The notes: generated from the letters alone by a model not told the origin. Shown: positions 45,736-54,443, counted from the first letter of the stretch. The stretch: 64,000 nucleotides of DNA from Planococcus sp. CPCC 101016 (GCF_007859295.1 NZ_VOHB01000004.1:220761-284760); one strand, 5' to 3'. Program-made: numbers and translations.

Positions 45736-46815
45736 TCATGTATCCAAAAAGTTTTTTCCCACCAACTCTTTAGAAGATAAAATAAACGCTTCCACTAAAC
45801 GAACGGTATTTTCGAGATCTTCCAAATCAACAATCTCAATAGGGGTATGTGTGTAGCGGGAAGGAATGGATATAGCTCCTGTTGAGACTCCTGTAGAAGT
45901 CATATGAATCGCGCCTGCGTCTGTTCCGATACCCATAAAAATCTCCTGCTGGTAAGGGATGTCCTGCTCTACCGCAACTTTTTCCAGGAGGCCCGTGACT
46001 AGCGGATGTGAAATCAATGATTTATCCGCAATTTTTATACACGGTCCGCCGCCAAGTGTTCTTGTGCCGGTCATCAAGACGTCATACGTATCACTTGTAG
46101 GTGTGGTATCAATAGCCAAGGCGAAGTCCAGCTTCTTGTTTGGAGATAGCACAGAAGCCCCCCTTAAGCCCACCTCTTCCTGTACAGTGAAGACGCAGTA
46201 TATATCACCATGGTTTTTTTCCGGCTTTTCCTGAAGTCGGTCGATCAGCTCAATCAAAACAGCGCAGCCCGCCCGGTCGTCCAGCGCTTTTCCGACTATC
46301 CGATTGCGCTTTTTGTCGCCTGCTAATTTCAGGCCGCTGCCATAGCTGACCGGCTGGCCGACTTTAATGCCCATTTCGAGAACTTCATCCGCAGAAACCG
46401 CCCCAACATCGATATAGAGATCACGATGCGAAGTAATCCGTTTTGGGTCATCCCATTTCACATAATGGACAGCCAATGCGCCGATTACACCATCCACATA
46501 GCCATCCCTACCTTTAATGGTGACGGGCTGAGCCAGCAAAATTCGATTATCAAAGCCGCCCAGCAACTCGAAGCGCAATGTGCCGTTCGGTTCGATTTTC
46601 TTAATGATAAAACCAATTTCATCTGCATGTGCAGCTAGTAAGATTGAAGGCATCTCCGGATCAGTCGCATTTACTGTAGCAATTAAGTTGCCTAGAGCAT
46701 CCACTTCCAACTTGTCCACTTTGTCTTGAATTTCATTTTTGATGTACCGTTGAACGTCCTGTTCAAAGCCACTCGGTCCCACCAATTCGCACAGATTTTT
46801 CAGCAATTCATACAA
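45736..46815 (-). CDS. M42 family metallo-aminopeptidase
   Basis: This 359-residue cytoplasmic peptidase of the glutamyl-aminopeptidase/TET type has all metal and catalytic positions: LLAAHADEIGF (His-Asp), KALDDRAGCAVL (Asp), VFTVQEEVGLRGA (Glu-Glu), LAIDTTPTSD (Asp) and RYTHTPIEIVD (His). It trims N-terminal residues from peptides, often as a dodecamer. It starts 21 bases after the peptide-binding lipoprotein gene, so uptake and digestion of peptides appear linked in one transcript. The RBS AAGGGG lies 13 bases before the ATG, rather far. Confidence 0.9.
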   Translation of the reverse strand: MYELLKNLCELVGPSGFEQDVQRYIKNEIQDKVDKLEVDALGNLIATVNATDPEMPSILLAAHADEIGFIIKKIEPNGTLRFELLGGFDNRILLAQPVTIKGRDGYVDGVIGALAVHYVKWDDPKRITSHRDLYIDVGAVSADEVLEMGIKVGQPVSYGSGLKLAGDKKRNRIVGKALDDRAGCAVLIELIDRLQEKPEKNHGDIYCVFTVQEEVGLRGASVLSPNKKLDFALAIDTTPTSDTYDVLMTGTRTLGGGPCIKIADKSLISHPLVTGLLEKVAVEQDIPYQQEIFMGIGTDAGAIHMTSTGVSTGAISIPSRYTHTPIEIVDLEDLENTVRLVEAFILSSKELVGKNFLDT

Positions 46816-46836
46816 AACTCATCGCCCCTTGAACTT

Positions 46837-48474
46837 TTAGTTTGATAGATAGACATCTGTCATCAAGTCATTGCTCATTGGATGAGGCTTATAATCTTCC
46901 ACATAATCGCTTTGTGCAAGCGGCGGAGTCGTATAAGCTAGCATCACCCACGGCGCATCTTCTTGGAACAGTGCTTGCGCTTCTTGGTAAAGCTCTGTCC
47001 GTTTCTCCTGATCGATGGTTTCCCGTGCTTCCGTGATCAGAGAGGTAAACTCGTCGCTCTTGTAGAAAGCGATATTCTGTGCGGGCACTTCTGCATTTGT
47101 TTTGCTCAAGTTCGGATACAGGAAGTTGTCGGGATCGGCCATTACACCCGTCCAGCCATACATCGCCATGCTGTGCTTTCCGCTTTTCGTATCATCCAAA
47201 TAAGTAGCCCATTCCATTGAGACAATGTCTGCCGTGATGCCGATTTCGGATAAGTCCGATTGAATCGCTTCAGCAATTTTCATCGGCTCTGGCAAGTAAG
47301 GACGCGGATTGCTCATGGTATATAATTCTGTTTCAAAACCATTTTCGTAGCCGGCTTCAGCCAACAGCTTCTTCGCTTCTTCGACATTGTAATCGTATTT
47401 TTCCAACGTATCGTCATGGCTCCATAGAGACGGAGGCAATGGACTCGTAGCTGGATCTGCCAACCCATTATAAAACGCATCGACAATCTCTTCTTTATTG
47501 ATTGCCATATTGATCGCTTTGCGCACTAAAGGATCATCAAACGGTTCTTTTTCCATATTGAAGGCCATATAGCCGATATTGAAACTTGGACGTTTCTGCA
47601 GCTCGAGTCCTTGTGTTTCTTCCACGATAGTGGTGTCGCCTGCGTTCATTCCATCCAAAACGTCGATTTCCCCTGTCTGCAAGGCGTTCAAACGCGCCGC
47701 ATTTTCAGGAATCACCTGATAGATGAGCTTGTCCAGATACGGTTTTCCTTCCATCCAGTAATCAGGATTTTTCGCCAACGTAATTGTACTGTTGCGGCTC
47801 CACTCTTCGAACATAAACGGCCCTGTTCCCACCGGATGCTCATATAACTCGGCGCCGTATTGCTCAATCGCGGCCGGGCTTGCAATCCCGAACATGGAAA
47901 TGGCTAAATAACTGAGGAACGGAGCGGTTTTGCGCTTCAGTTTGATTTCGAGCTCGTGTTCGCCTGTCGCTACGACATGCTCAATCAAATGATTCTCGTC
48001 TCCCTTAAATCCACCGTATAGGAAAGGGTAATAAGGAAAATCTCCTTGATGATACGGGTTTTCTGGATCCATCCAGCGTTCAAAATTAAAGACGACGGCC
48101 TCCGCATTAAAGTCGGTTCCGTCATGGAATGTAACGCCTTCGCGCAATTGGAATGTCCATGTCAATCCGTCTTCGCTGGAACTGTATTCAGTTGCCAGCT
48201 TTGGCTGCAATTCTAAATTATGATCGTACTCCAGCAAAGTTTCAAAAACATTATGGGTGACACGTATAGATTCACCATCCGTCACATTAATCGGATCCAG
48301 ACCAACAGAATCCGCGCCACGGCCATAAATCAAGGTGCCTCCCTGCTTGTCTTCCTCCGTCATTTCTCCCTCACTGTTTTCTGTATTCACCGTTTCAGTG
48401 TTACTTGAACAAGCTGCCAGCAATAAAACCAAAATCAGCAAAAGATAATATAAACTATGTGGCTTTTTCTTCAT
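46837..48474 (-). CDS. Peptide-type ABC transporter substrate-binding lipoprotein
   Basis: This 545-residue family 5 (OppA/DppE) binding protein has a signal peptide ending in the lipobox LLLAAC and an acidic linker. The conserved DPINVTDGESIRVTHNVFET, FQLREGVTFHDGTDF and KPSFNIGYMAFN-like segments are visible. It binds oligopeptides or related solutes outside the cell. No permease or ATPase gene lies next to it, so it must use a transporter encoded elsewhere. GGGAGG lies 7 bases before the ATG at 48474. The M42 peptidase follows in the same operon. Confidence 0.88.
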   Translation of the reverse strand: MKKKPHSLYYLLLILVLLLAACSSNTETVNTENSEGEMTEEDKQGGTLIYGRGADSVGLDPINVTDGESIRVTHNVFETLLEYDHNLELQPKLATEYSSSEDGLTWTFQLREGVTFHDGTDFNAEAVVFNFERWMDPENPYHQGDFPYYPFLYGGFKGDENHLIEHVVATGEHELEIKLKRKTAPFLSYLAISMFGIASPAAIEQYGAELYEHPVGTGPFMFEEWSRNSTITLAKNPDYWMEGKPYLDKLIYQVIPENAARLNALQTGEIDVLDGMNAGDTTIVEETQGLELQKRPSFNIGYMAFNMEKEPFDDPLVRKAINMAINKEEIVDAFYNGLADPATSPLPPSLWSHDDTLEKYDYNVEEAKKLLAEAGYENGFETELYTMSNPRPYLPEPMKIAEAIQSDLSEIGITADIVSMEWATYLDDTKSGKHSMAMYGWTGVMADPDNFLYPNLSKTNAEVPAQNIAFYKSDEFTSLITEARETIDQEKRTELYQEAQALFQEDAPWVMLAYTTPPLAQSDYVEDYKPHPMSNDLMTDVYLSN

Positions 48475-48709
48475 ACTTTTTCCTCCCTGCATGTCTTTTC
48501 CACTTTTTGTCTACATAACGTAAGCTAATTATAGTAGTTAGTAAACAAAAAGAATATAAAATTAAGTATATTCATTTTAATTAAAATTATCAAATAAATA
48601 TTAAATATATTTATTACTCCGCCATTTACTTTATACCTCTTAAATCGGACTCCCTTAGAATTTTTTTGAATCATGTGCTTTTCTCTTCAATTTTGGGTAT
48701 AAGGTTCTT

Positions 48710-48723
48710 ATGCACTAGTGCAT
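48710..48723. promoter_or_regulatory. 14-base perfect palindrome upstream of hydrolase gene
   Basis: ATGCACTAGTGCAT is a perfect palindrome 51 bases before the hydrolase start, at the place expected for an operator near the -10 or start of transcription. The ~299-base stretch it lies in (48475-48773) is otherwise A/T-rich, without a gene. The size fits a TetR- or MarR-type site. Confidence 0.4.
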
Positions 48724-48773
48724 TGTTGTAGCCGCTACCCAACATTCTTACTTTTAGAGAAGGAGAGTTATTT

Positions 48774-49565
48774 ATGCCGTATGTATTAATGGAAGATGAC
48801 ACAGCTTTGTACTATGAGATCAACGGTCAGGGAACGCCTATTGTTTTTGTCCACCCCCCTGTTATGGGACATATGGTTTTTAAGCATCAAAAAAGACTGT
48901 CAAAAGATTATCAGCTCATTTTCTATGATCTTCGGGGCCATGGCCGAAGTTCAAAGGGAAACACACCTTTATCGATAGAGCTTCTTGCGAAAGATATAAA
49001 ATGCATATTAGATGAACTGAATATCCGTAAAGCCGTTATATGCGGGTTTTCCAATGGTGGTACGATTGCACAGGAATTTGCACTATTATATCCAGAACGT
49101 ACAGAAGCTCTTATTTTATGTGGCAGCTATTCGCAAGTTAATAGCTTTAACTTAACGAGTATGCTCAGATTTGGTATGGCGATGGCTAAAATTCGTAAAA
49201 TTCCATTGGTCGCCAAAATTCAAGCAAAGTCTCATAAATACTTTAAAGAAGACGAAGCTGAATTCTATGAATACGGCAAATCAGCTCATTCTGAGAGTGT
49301 TTACGAATTTTGCAAAGCCGGCCTTTACTACAATTCCACGCCATCTCTTTATCGTTTAAGTATGCCCGTTTTATTGGTTTATGGTTCACTTGAAAAAACG
49401 ATGCACCATTATAGGCTCCCTTTTCAAAAATATGCATCGAATCTTAAAGTGGTTTACATTGAAGGAGCCAGCCATGAAGTGCCACCTCGCCAGTTTCCTG
49501 AGTTTAACCAAGTGATCCATCAATTTCTACAATCACAAAGAAAAGTGGAAGCATCCATTTTATAA
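48774..49565 (+). CDS. Alpha/beta hydrolase
   Basis: This 263-residue cytoplasmic hydrolase is of the haloperoxidase/3-oxoadipate enol-lactonase shape. The segment IVFVHPPVMGHMVF holds the oxyanion region (HPPVMG in place of HGxxx), FYDLRGHGRSS is typical, the nucleophile elbow is CGFSNGG (Ser), and the His is in GASHEVPPRQFPEF. AAGGAGAG lies upstream of the ATG. Monocistronic with a palindrome in front; substrate unknown. Confidence 0.85.
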   Translation: MPYVLMEDDTALYYEINGQGTPIVFVHPPVMGHMVFKHQKRLSKDYQLIFYDLRGHGRSSKGNTPLSIELLAKDIKCILDELNIRKAVICGFSNGGTIAQEFALLYPERTEALILCGSYSQVNSFNLTSMLRFGMAMAKIRKIPLVAKIQAKSHKYFKEDEAEFYEYGKSAHSESVYEFCKAGLYYNSTPSLYRLSMPVLLVYGSLEKTMHHYRLPFQKYASNLKVVYIEGASHEVPPRQFPEFNQVIHQFLQSQRKVEASIL

Positions 49566-49576
49566 GTACGCAAACA

Positions 49577-49607
49577 AGGCATTCTGCTTAAAATAAGCGG
49601 AATGCCT
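49577..49607. terminator. Hairpin between hydrolase and intracellular protease genes
   Basis: AGGCATTCTGCTTA and TAAGCGGAATGCCT pair with one wobble around AAA. The T tracts on both sides are broken, so it is a weaker terminator than most in the window. Confidence 0.65.
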
Positions 49608-49619
49608 GATTAGATATTT

Positions 49620-50621
49620 CTATTTACTTTTATTTTGCCGGGAAACTGCGCTGTAAGAAGAGTTTACCAAGTTGAATAATTGTTCAATTTTATTCATAAT
49701 ATCCAGGGCTAACAAGCCATTGCCTTCAGCGGTTTTGGGGTAGCCGAGCGGCATGGTGCGCCGAACCAATTGCGCATACAATTCAGCTTCTGTCAGCCCA
49801 CGGGCAAACTCTTTTTCTGCAATATTTTTGATTAATGCCAACGCTCCAGAGACATGCGGCGTCGCCATTGACGTGCCTGACAGACTGGCATACTTTCCTC
49901 CGGGAAATGTGGAATAGATATCGATGCCCGGCGCCACTAAATCAATTTCATCGTTCGTATTGCTGAAATTTGCAATTCGGCGATCAAAATCCACTGCTCC
50001 CACTTGGATTACTTCCCCGTATGCTCCAGGATAGGCGAATTCATCGGTGTCATGAAGATCATCCCCTTCATTGCCTGCAGCACAGACAACAGGGATGCCG
50101 ACTCCTATTGCCCGTTTGATTGCTTCATGGAGTTCAGCTACATCTTCCGGTCCACCCAGCGACATGGAGATGACACTCACTGTCTCACCTTCGGGCCCTC
50201 TCCAATCAATCGCAAAATGAATTCCATCAATGATTCCCTGATATTCGCCACCCCCTTTTCCTGTCAGCACTTTCAAGATGAGCAAATGGGCTGCAGGAGC
50301 TACTCCCGCTATTCCCCCTTCTTCTCTATATGAAGCGGCGACAGTTCCAGCCACATGAGTTCCGTGACCATTGTTGTCATCAAAATTCGATGGATCTCCA
50401 TTAAAATCAGAAGTGAAATTTCTGCCGCCAATTATGCGCTCTTGCAGATCGGGATGATCTACTTGGCAGCCTGTATCGAGAATGGCGACAACATTGCCTT
50501 TTCCTCTTTCTGCATCGTCCCATACTTCTGGTGCATGAATCATCCGTACCCCTTCTGGGATCTGGGGTGCCTGTTCAGCTATTTCTTCTACACGGTAAGG
50601 AATTAAATGTAGATTCGCCAT
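49620..50621 (-). CDS. isp: Intracellular subtilisin-like serine protease
   Basis: This 333-residue S8 protease has no signal peptide. The triad is complete: VAILDTGCQVDH (Asp), NGHGTHVAGTVA (His) and LSGTSMATPHVSG (Ser), with the oxyanion Asn in CAAGNEG. The N-terminus begins MANLHLIPYRVEE; a short leader with LIPY is the inhibitory pro-segment of intracellular subtilisins, which is cut to activate the enzyme. GAGGAG lies 8 bases upstream. Monocistronic. Confidence 0.92.
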   Translation of the reverse strand: MANLHLIPYRVEEIAEQAPQIPEGVRMIHAPEVWDDAERGKGNVVAILDTGCQVDHPDLQERIIGGRNFTSDFNGDPSNFDDNNGHGTHVAGTVAASYREEGGIAGVAPAAHLLILKVLTGKGGGEYQGIIDGIHFAIDWRGPEGETVSVISMSLGGPEDVAELHEAIKRAIGVGIPVVCAAGNEGDDLHDTDEFAYPGAYGEVIQVGAVDFDRRIANFSNTNDEIDLVAPGIDIYSTFPGGKYASLSGTSMATPHVSGALALIKNIAEKEFARGLTEAELYAQLVRRTMPLGYPKTAEGNGLLALDIMNKIEQLFNLVNSSYSAVSRQNKSK

Positions 50622-50954
50622 TTATTTCACTCCTCATAATTTCCAATTATTTTCTTACTTTCCTAATTCGTCGAATGGGATCAGAACCCTTTATTATTTT
50701 ATAGAAAAAAAGATTCGTGAAAAAATAGACTTTACTGTATACCCCATATTCGTTTAAATCCACCCACCCCAATAGTGACAGCGCCAACTCCCTTGTCACC
50801 GTCAAACTTTAAGTCCCTACACAATTGCTAATTTCAAAACCGTATTATGAATCGCCCTAAGGGAAGACATGAACAAGTTATTTCAAGGAGACAAAGGGTT
50901 TTAATGATCGGTACAGAATACAACAAGAATAGTTAAAAGTGAGGAGCCGATTAC
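50622..50954. other. Intergenic stretch without a recognisable gene
   Basis: These 333 bases separate the divergent protease and saccharopine-dehydrogenase-like genes. They must hold both promoters, but I cannot place them with confidence. A 29-codon open frame from ATG at about 50847 has no RBS and is not believed to be a gene. TGACA/TGTCA half-sites about 15 bases apart lie near 50780-50803. Confidence 0.5.
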
Positions 50955-52016
50955 ATGAAGAGATGGATGATCTATGGTGCGAACGGCTATACCGGCGAAT
51001 TGATTGCGAGAGAAGCTGTCAGCAGAGGAATGTCTCCTGTACTTGGTGGACGCAGCGCCGATAAAATCCGTCCATTGGCAGAAGAGTTATCACTGGAATT
51101 TAAAGCCTTTCCGTTAGATGAGCATGCCGCTGAGCACTTGCAAAACATTGAGTTAGTTCTTCACTGTGCAGGCCCTTTTCAAGTGACCAGCAAACCTATG
51201 ATTCAAGCCTGCTTATCGTCAAAAACTGATTACTTGGATATTACCGGGGAAATATCTGTATTCGAACATACCCACTCCCAGCATGCACTGGCCCAAAAAC
51301 AAGGAATCATCCTATGTTCAGGAGTCGGCTTTGATGTCGTACCCACAGACTGCATTGCCTTAAAATTGAAAGAAGAAATGCCCGATGCCCTCGAATTGGC
51401 GCTTGGCTTCGATTCGGATTCAGGCATCTCCCCCGGTACGTTTAAAACAATGATCCAAGGTCTCGGATCAGGCAGCATGCGCCGAAGAGAAGGAAATTTA
51501 GAGGCTGTACCGCTCGGTAAACAGCACCGAAATATCGATTTCGGACGCGGTTCACGTTCCGCTATGGGAATTCCCTGGGGAGACGTCTCAACCGCCTTTT
51601 ATACGACCGGCATTCCTAATATTTCTGCCTGGATTCCTATGCCAAAACCACAAGTTTATGGGACACGTTTGATGGGGGCAGTCCTGTCTCTCCTGGCATC
51701 AGATTGGGTAAAAAAGAAACTAGAGAAGCAAGTGGAGAACCGGATAAAAGGTCCCGACAGCGAAGACCGCTCCAAATCACCTGCCTATATTTGGGGAGAA
51801 GCCAAAAATCTAAAAGGCGTTGTCAAAGTCGCTCGAATTAAGACAGCCAATGTATATGACCTGACAGTTTATGGCTCTCTGGAGATTGTCAGCCGTTTAC
51901 TAGTTGAAAATATCGAAGGTGGATACTATACACCTGCCGGGCTTTTTGGCCCAGCTCTAGTGGAAAACTTGCCGGATTCAGGAAGATTTGAAATCGATTT
52001 ATTTTACCCGTATTAA
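50955..52016 (+). CDS. Saccharopine dehydrogenase-like NAD(P)-binding protein
   Basis: This 353-residue protein begins with the Rossmann segment WMIYGANGYTGELIAREAV, followed by LVLHCAGPFQVTSKPMIQAC and YLDITGEISVFEH, as in saccharopine-reductase-like and trans-acting enoyl-reductase-like proteins. Later segments (SGISPGTFKTMIQGLGSGSM) are also typical of the latter group. True lysine metabolism is unlikely. GAGGAG lies 10 bases upstream. It is monocistronic; the terminator beyond it serves the convergent genes. Confidence 0.8.
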   Translation: MKRWMIYGANGYTGELIAREAVSRGMSPVLGGRSADKIRPLAEELSLEFKAFPLDEHAAEHLQNIELVLHCAGPFQVTSKPMIQACLSSKTDYLDITGEISVFEHTHSQHALAQKQGIILCSGVGFDVVPTDCIALKLKEEMPDALELALGFDSDSGISPGTFKTMIQGLGSGSMRRREGNLEAVPLGKQHRNIDFGRGSRSAMGIPWGDVSTAFYTTGIPNISAWIPMPKPQVYGTRLMGAVLSLLASDWVKKKLEKQVENRIKGPDSEDRSKSPAYIWGEAKNLKGVVKVARIKTANVYDLTVYGSLEIVSRLLVENIEGGYYTPAGLFGPALVENLPDSGRFEIDLFYPY

Positions 52017-52102
52017 AGGATCCTTTATTTTGACATTGATGATTGATATCTCTTCCATTAATTCAAAGCGCTTCATAAGATGGAGTTTCAACTTCCAGCT
52101 TC

Positions 52103-52143
52103 AAAAAAAAAAGACAAATTCAGGCTATCCGAATTTGTCTTTA
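52103..52143 (-). terminator. Terminator after fetB
   Basis: On the minus strand AAAGACAAATTC and GAATTTGTCTTT form a 12-pair perfect stem around GGATAGCCT, followed by a run of T. Confidence 0.85.
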
Positions 52144-52146
52144 CTC

Positions 52147-52905
52147 TCAGTTACTATCTGTTTTCATTAATTGCATCCGTTGGTTGAATAAAGTCGGATA
52201 AGACAGGAAACCAAGCATAACACTCGTTACAGCTGCTGTTGTCAGCAACAGAAACATGATCAATAACTGGAACTGAACAGCTTGGATCGGGTCTGCTCCT
52301 GCAATGATCTGCCCGCTCATCATACCAGGTAACTGAACGAGCCCGACTGTTTTTTGGCTTTCAATTGTCGGAATCATGCTAGCTTTTATCGAGCTGATCA
52401 ATTGTGTGTGTATGGCCTGTTTAGGCGTACCGCCAAGTGACAGGATCAGCTCGGTTTCGTCTTGATGAGACTCGACTTCTGCTGTAAACCGGTTGAGGAA
52501 AAGGATGGATAAAACCATTGAGTTCCCTACAACCATTCCGCTGATGGGAATGATGTACTGAGCAGTGGCCGGTGTGATGTTGAAACCAAGCAAGATGCCT
52601 TGTGTTAACACTTCCACGAATATTAAAGTTACGGCCACTTTCCAAATGATGCCTCGGATAGCTGCCCCTTTTTTCTGGGCATTATGTGTAGCCGCCACCA
52701 CCATTAAAGCGACCATCAGAAAAATATAAATTAGGCTTTCCGAGTCAAAAACGAATTTCAATACATAGCCGACCGCTAACAATTGAACGATTGAACGCAA
52801 CGTGGCGATGATTGTGTCCCTCTCCAAGCCGAGATTCAAGGTTTTGGATAACAGAAGAGGAATTACGACAAAAATTAGGGTGATCGATAAGGTTAAATAG
52901 CTCAT
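52147..52905 (-). CDS. fetB: ABC transporter permease, UPF0014/FetB family
   Basis: This 252-residue membrane protein has about seven hydrophobic segments. The segments RSIVQLLAVGYVLKFVF near the start and LVQLPGMMSGQIIAGADPIQAVQFQL near the end are diagnostic of the YbbM/FetB family. In E. coli FetAB exports iron and protects against peroxide. Its ATG overlaps the fetA stop (ATGA), so the pair is coupled. Location beside a ferritin gene supports an iron role. Confidence 0.88.
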   Translation of the reverse strand: MSYLTLSITLIFVVIPLLLSKTLNLGLERDTIIATLRSIVQLLAVGYVLKFVFDSESLIYIFLMVALMVVAATHNAQKKGAAIRGIIWKVAVTLIFVEVLTQGILLGFNITPATAQYIIPISGMVVGNSMVLSILFLNRFTAEVESHQDETELILSLGGTPKQAIHTQLISSIKASMIPTIESQKTVGLVQLPGMMSGQIIAGADPIQAVQFQLLIMFLLLTTAAVTSVMLGFLSYPTLFNQRMQLMKTDSN

Positions 52906-53633
52906 CCCGCTTCCCCCCTAACGAACCGTCTAACTTTATCATTCGCTGGATCATTGAGCAGGTTACTTTCACCCGTCTCGACCACTTCACCATCCATCAT
53001 CACCCAAGTAAAATTTCCGATTTCAAGAGCCTGCTGGAGATTATGAGTGATCCAAATGATGGTAGTGCCATATTTCTGGTTGATTTTGACGATTAATTCC
53101 TCAATTTCTTTTAAAGAGGTGCGATCCAGTGAAGAAGTAATTTCGTCGAGCAGCAAAACTTCAGGTTTGTTGACGAGTGTTCGGGCAATAGAGACTTTTT
53201 GGCGCTGTCCACCGGATAAGTCTTTGACTTTCCGTTCCATCAACTCTTCTGCAAGTCCAACATCCTGCAGTAATTCAACCGCTTCCGTCTTGGACAAGGA
53301 CTTTCCTTGCAGTTCCAGCGGCAGGCTTAAATTCTTATATACACTGCCAGCAACCATCGGAGCGCTTTGAAGTGCAATACCCACCAAACGGCGAAGTTCA
53401 ACTGGCTCATAATCTTCAATCGACCGATCTTTGATGTAAACCTCTCCTGATTGGGCCGATAATAAGCCGTTGCATAATTTTAATAAAGTCGTCTTGCCGG
53501 CTCCCGACGGGCCCACCAGTGTCGTAATCTTTCCTTCAGGAAACGACCCTGTAATATCTTTCAGTATCGGATTATCCACAAAAGAGAAATTTACATGATT
53601 GAAGTGGACAGCCGGTTTATAATCTACAGACAT
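52902..53633 (-). CDS. fetA: ABC transporter ATP-binding protein, FetA-like
   Basis: This ATPase of about 243 residues has Walker A VGPSGAGKTTLL, signature LSGGQRQKVSIAR, Walker B EVLLLDEITSSLD and the switch His in WITHNLQQ. It is the partner of FetB. ATG at 53633 is preferred because GAAAGGAAG lies 10 bases upstream; ATG at 53639 is also possible. Longer reading would run into the ferritin terminator. The gene lies about 60 bases after the ferritin gene, with that terminator between them. Confidence 0.87.
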   Translation of the reverse strand: MSVDYKPAVHFNHVNFSFVDNPILKDITGSFPEGKITTLVGPSGAGKTTLLKLCNGLLSAQSGEVYIKDRSIEDYEPVELRRLVGIALQSAPMVAGSVYKNLSLPLELQGKSLSKTEAVELLQDVGLAEELMERKVKDLSGGQRQKVSIARTLVNKPEVLLLDEITSSLDRTSLKEIEELIVKINQKYGTTIIWITHNLQQALEIGNFTWVMMDGEVVETGESNLLNDPANDKVRRFVRGEAG

Positions 53634-53655
53634 GAACATCGCTTCCTTTCGAGCA

Positions 53656-53687
53656 GAAAAACAGCACATATTTTACTATGTGCTGTT
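53656..53687 (-). terminator. Terminator between ferritin and fetA
   Basis: On the minus strand AACAGCACATA pairs with TATGTGCTGTT around GTAAAA, followed by TTTTT. Its position upstream of the fetA start means fetAB has its own promoter or depends on read-through. Confidence 0.82.
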
Positions 53688-53697
53688 CGCATTACTA

Positions 53698-54195
53698 TTA
53701 TTCTTCCAGCTTGCGCTGCGCGAACTCATCATCCATTTTCAGGAAGTATTCGCCGCCTTCTTCTATCGCTCTAACTCTTGCAATAATATCGCGGAACGAC
53801 TTTTCTTCTTCCATCTGTTCCTCGATAAACCAATCCAGGAAAGAAAGCGTTGCATGTTCCTGCAGCTCGTCAGCCAATGTCACTAATGCGTAAATATTGC
53901 TTGTTACGCTTTTTTCTTGCGATAAGGAGTTCTCCAAAACGTCGAGTGCACTGACAAAATGATTTTTCGGCTCGGTCAAAGCCTGCAGAACTGGCTTTTC
54001 ATCCATCGTCACCAAATAGTGGTAAAACTTCATTGCATGATAATGTTCTTCTCTCGATTGAATCAAATAGAAGTTCGCAAAACCGTGATAGCCTTTTTTG
54101 GAAAAGTATGCTGCCATTGCAGTATAAGCATGTGCTGCCTGCAGTTCATTGTTGAATTGATCGTTCAATGCATTCGTTAGTTTTTCTGATAACAT
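53698..54195 (-). CDS. ftnA: Ferritin (iron storage, non-haem)
   Basis: This 165-residue protein forms the 24-subunit iron-storing shell. Ferroxidase ligands are visible: NELQAAHAYTAMAAYF (Glu), SREEHYHAMKFY (Glu-Glu-x-x-His) and LADELQEHATLSFL then EEQMEEEKSF (Glu residues of the third and fourth helix). Length is usual. AAAGGAGG lies 7 bases upstream of the ATG. A PerR-like box overlaps the probable -10 (TATAAT) just upstream. Confidence 0.93.
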   Translation of the reverse strand: MLSEKLTNALNDQFNNELQAAHAYTAMAAYFSKKGYHGFANFYLIQSREEHYHAMKFYHYLVTMDEKPVLQALTEPKNHFVSALDVLENSLSQEKSVTSNIYALVTLADELQEHATLSFLDWFIEEQMEEEKSFRDIIARVRAIEEGGEYFLKMDDEFAQRKLEE

Positions 54196-54217
54196 CGTTA
54201 TTCCTCCTTTTTCTTAT

Positions 54218-54232
54218 TTAGAATTATTATAA
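54218..54232 (-). promoter_or_regulatory. PerR-like box over the ferritin promoter
   Basis: On the minus strand TTATAATAATTCTAA matches the PerR box TTATAATNATTATAA at all but one position. The TATAAT within it (54231-54226) is in the right place to be the -10 of the ferritin promoter, 31 bases before the start codon, so PerR binding would block transcription. Confidence 0.6.
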
Positions 54233-54294
54233 TGTAGTCAATATACCATAGCTTTAAAAGTTAATCAAATCAAATGAGAAAATGATGGATTAAA

Positions 54295-54309
54295 TGAGAA
54301 TTAATATCA
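54295..54309 (+). promoter_or_regulatory. Fur-like box 1
   Basis: TGAGAATTAATATCA matches TGATAATNATTATCA in 12 of the 14 fixed positions. It lies between ferritin and ribA, 43 bases (about four helix turns) from a second box. Confidence 0.45.
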
Positions 54310-54337
54310 ATTATTACAGAGTTTTATTTTATTTAAA

Positions 54338-54352
54338 TGATAATTATTATTG
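54338..54352 (+). promoter_or_regulatory. Fur-like box 2
   Basis: TGATAATTATTATTG matches TGATAATNATTATCA in 12 of the 14 fixed positions, with the first half exact. It lies 92 bases before the ribA start and is closer to the ribA side. Confidence 0.55.
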
Positions 54353-54443
54353 TTTAGAAAACATTCAGGACTAATAACTTACTTTTAGTAACAAGATGTA
54401 GTACGATATCATATAGATAGGGCTCATATAGGGGGAAACTTAG

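Noticed and set aside
48674..48701. Sigma-B promoter before the alpha/beta hydrolase (GGGTAT)
   Set aside because: GGGTAT fits a -10, but the sequence 12-15 bases upstream (GTGCTT and neighbours) is not close to GTTTAA.
50847..50936. 29-codon frame before the saccharopine-dehydrogenase-like gene
   Set aside because: No RBS before its ATG and no sign of selection.
54196..54443. FMN (RFN) riboswitch before ribA
   Set aside because: The conserved RFN core (e.g. AGGGTGAAATTC, GACCGGCGG) is absent; the region is A/T-rich with only protein-binding type boxes.
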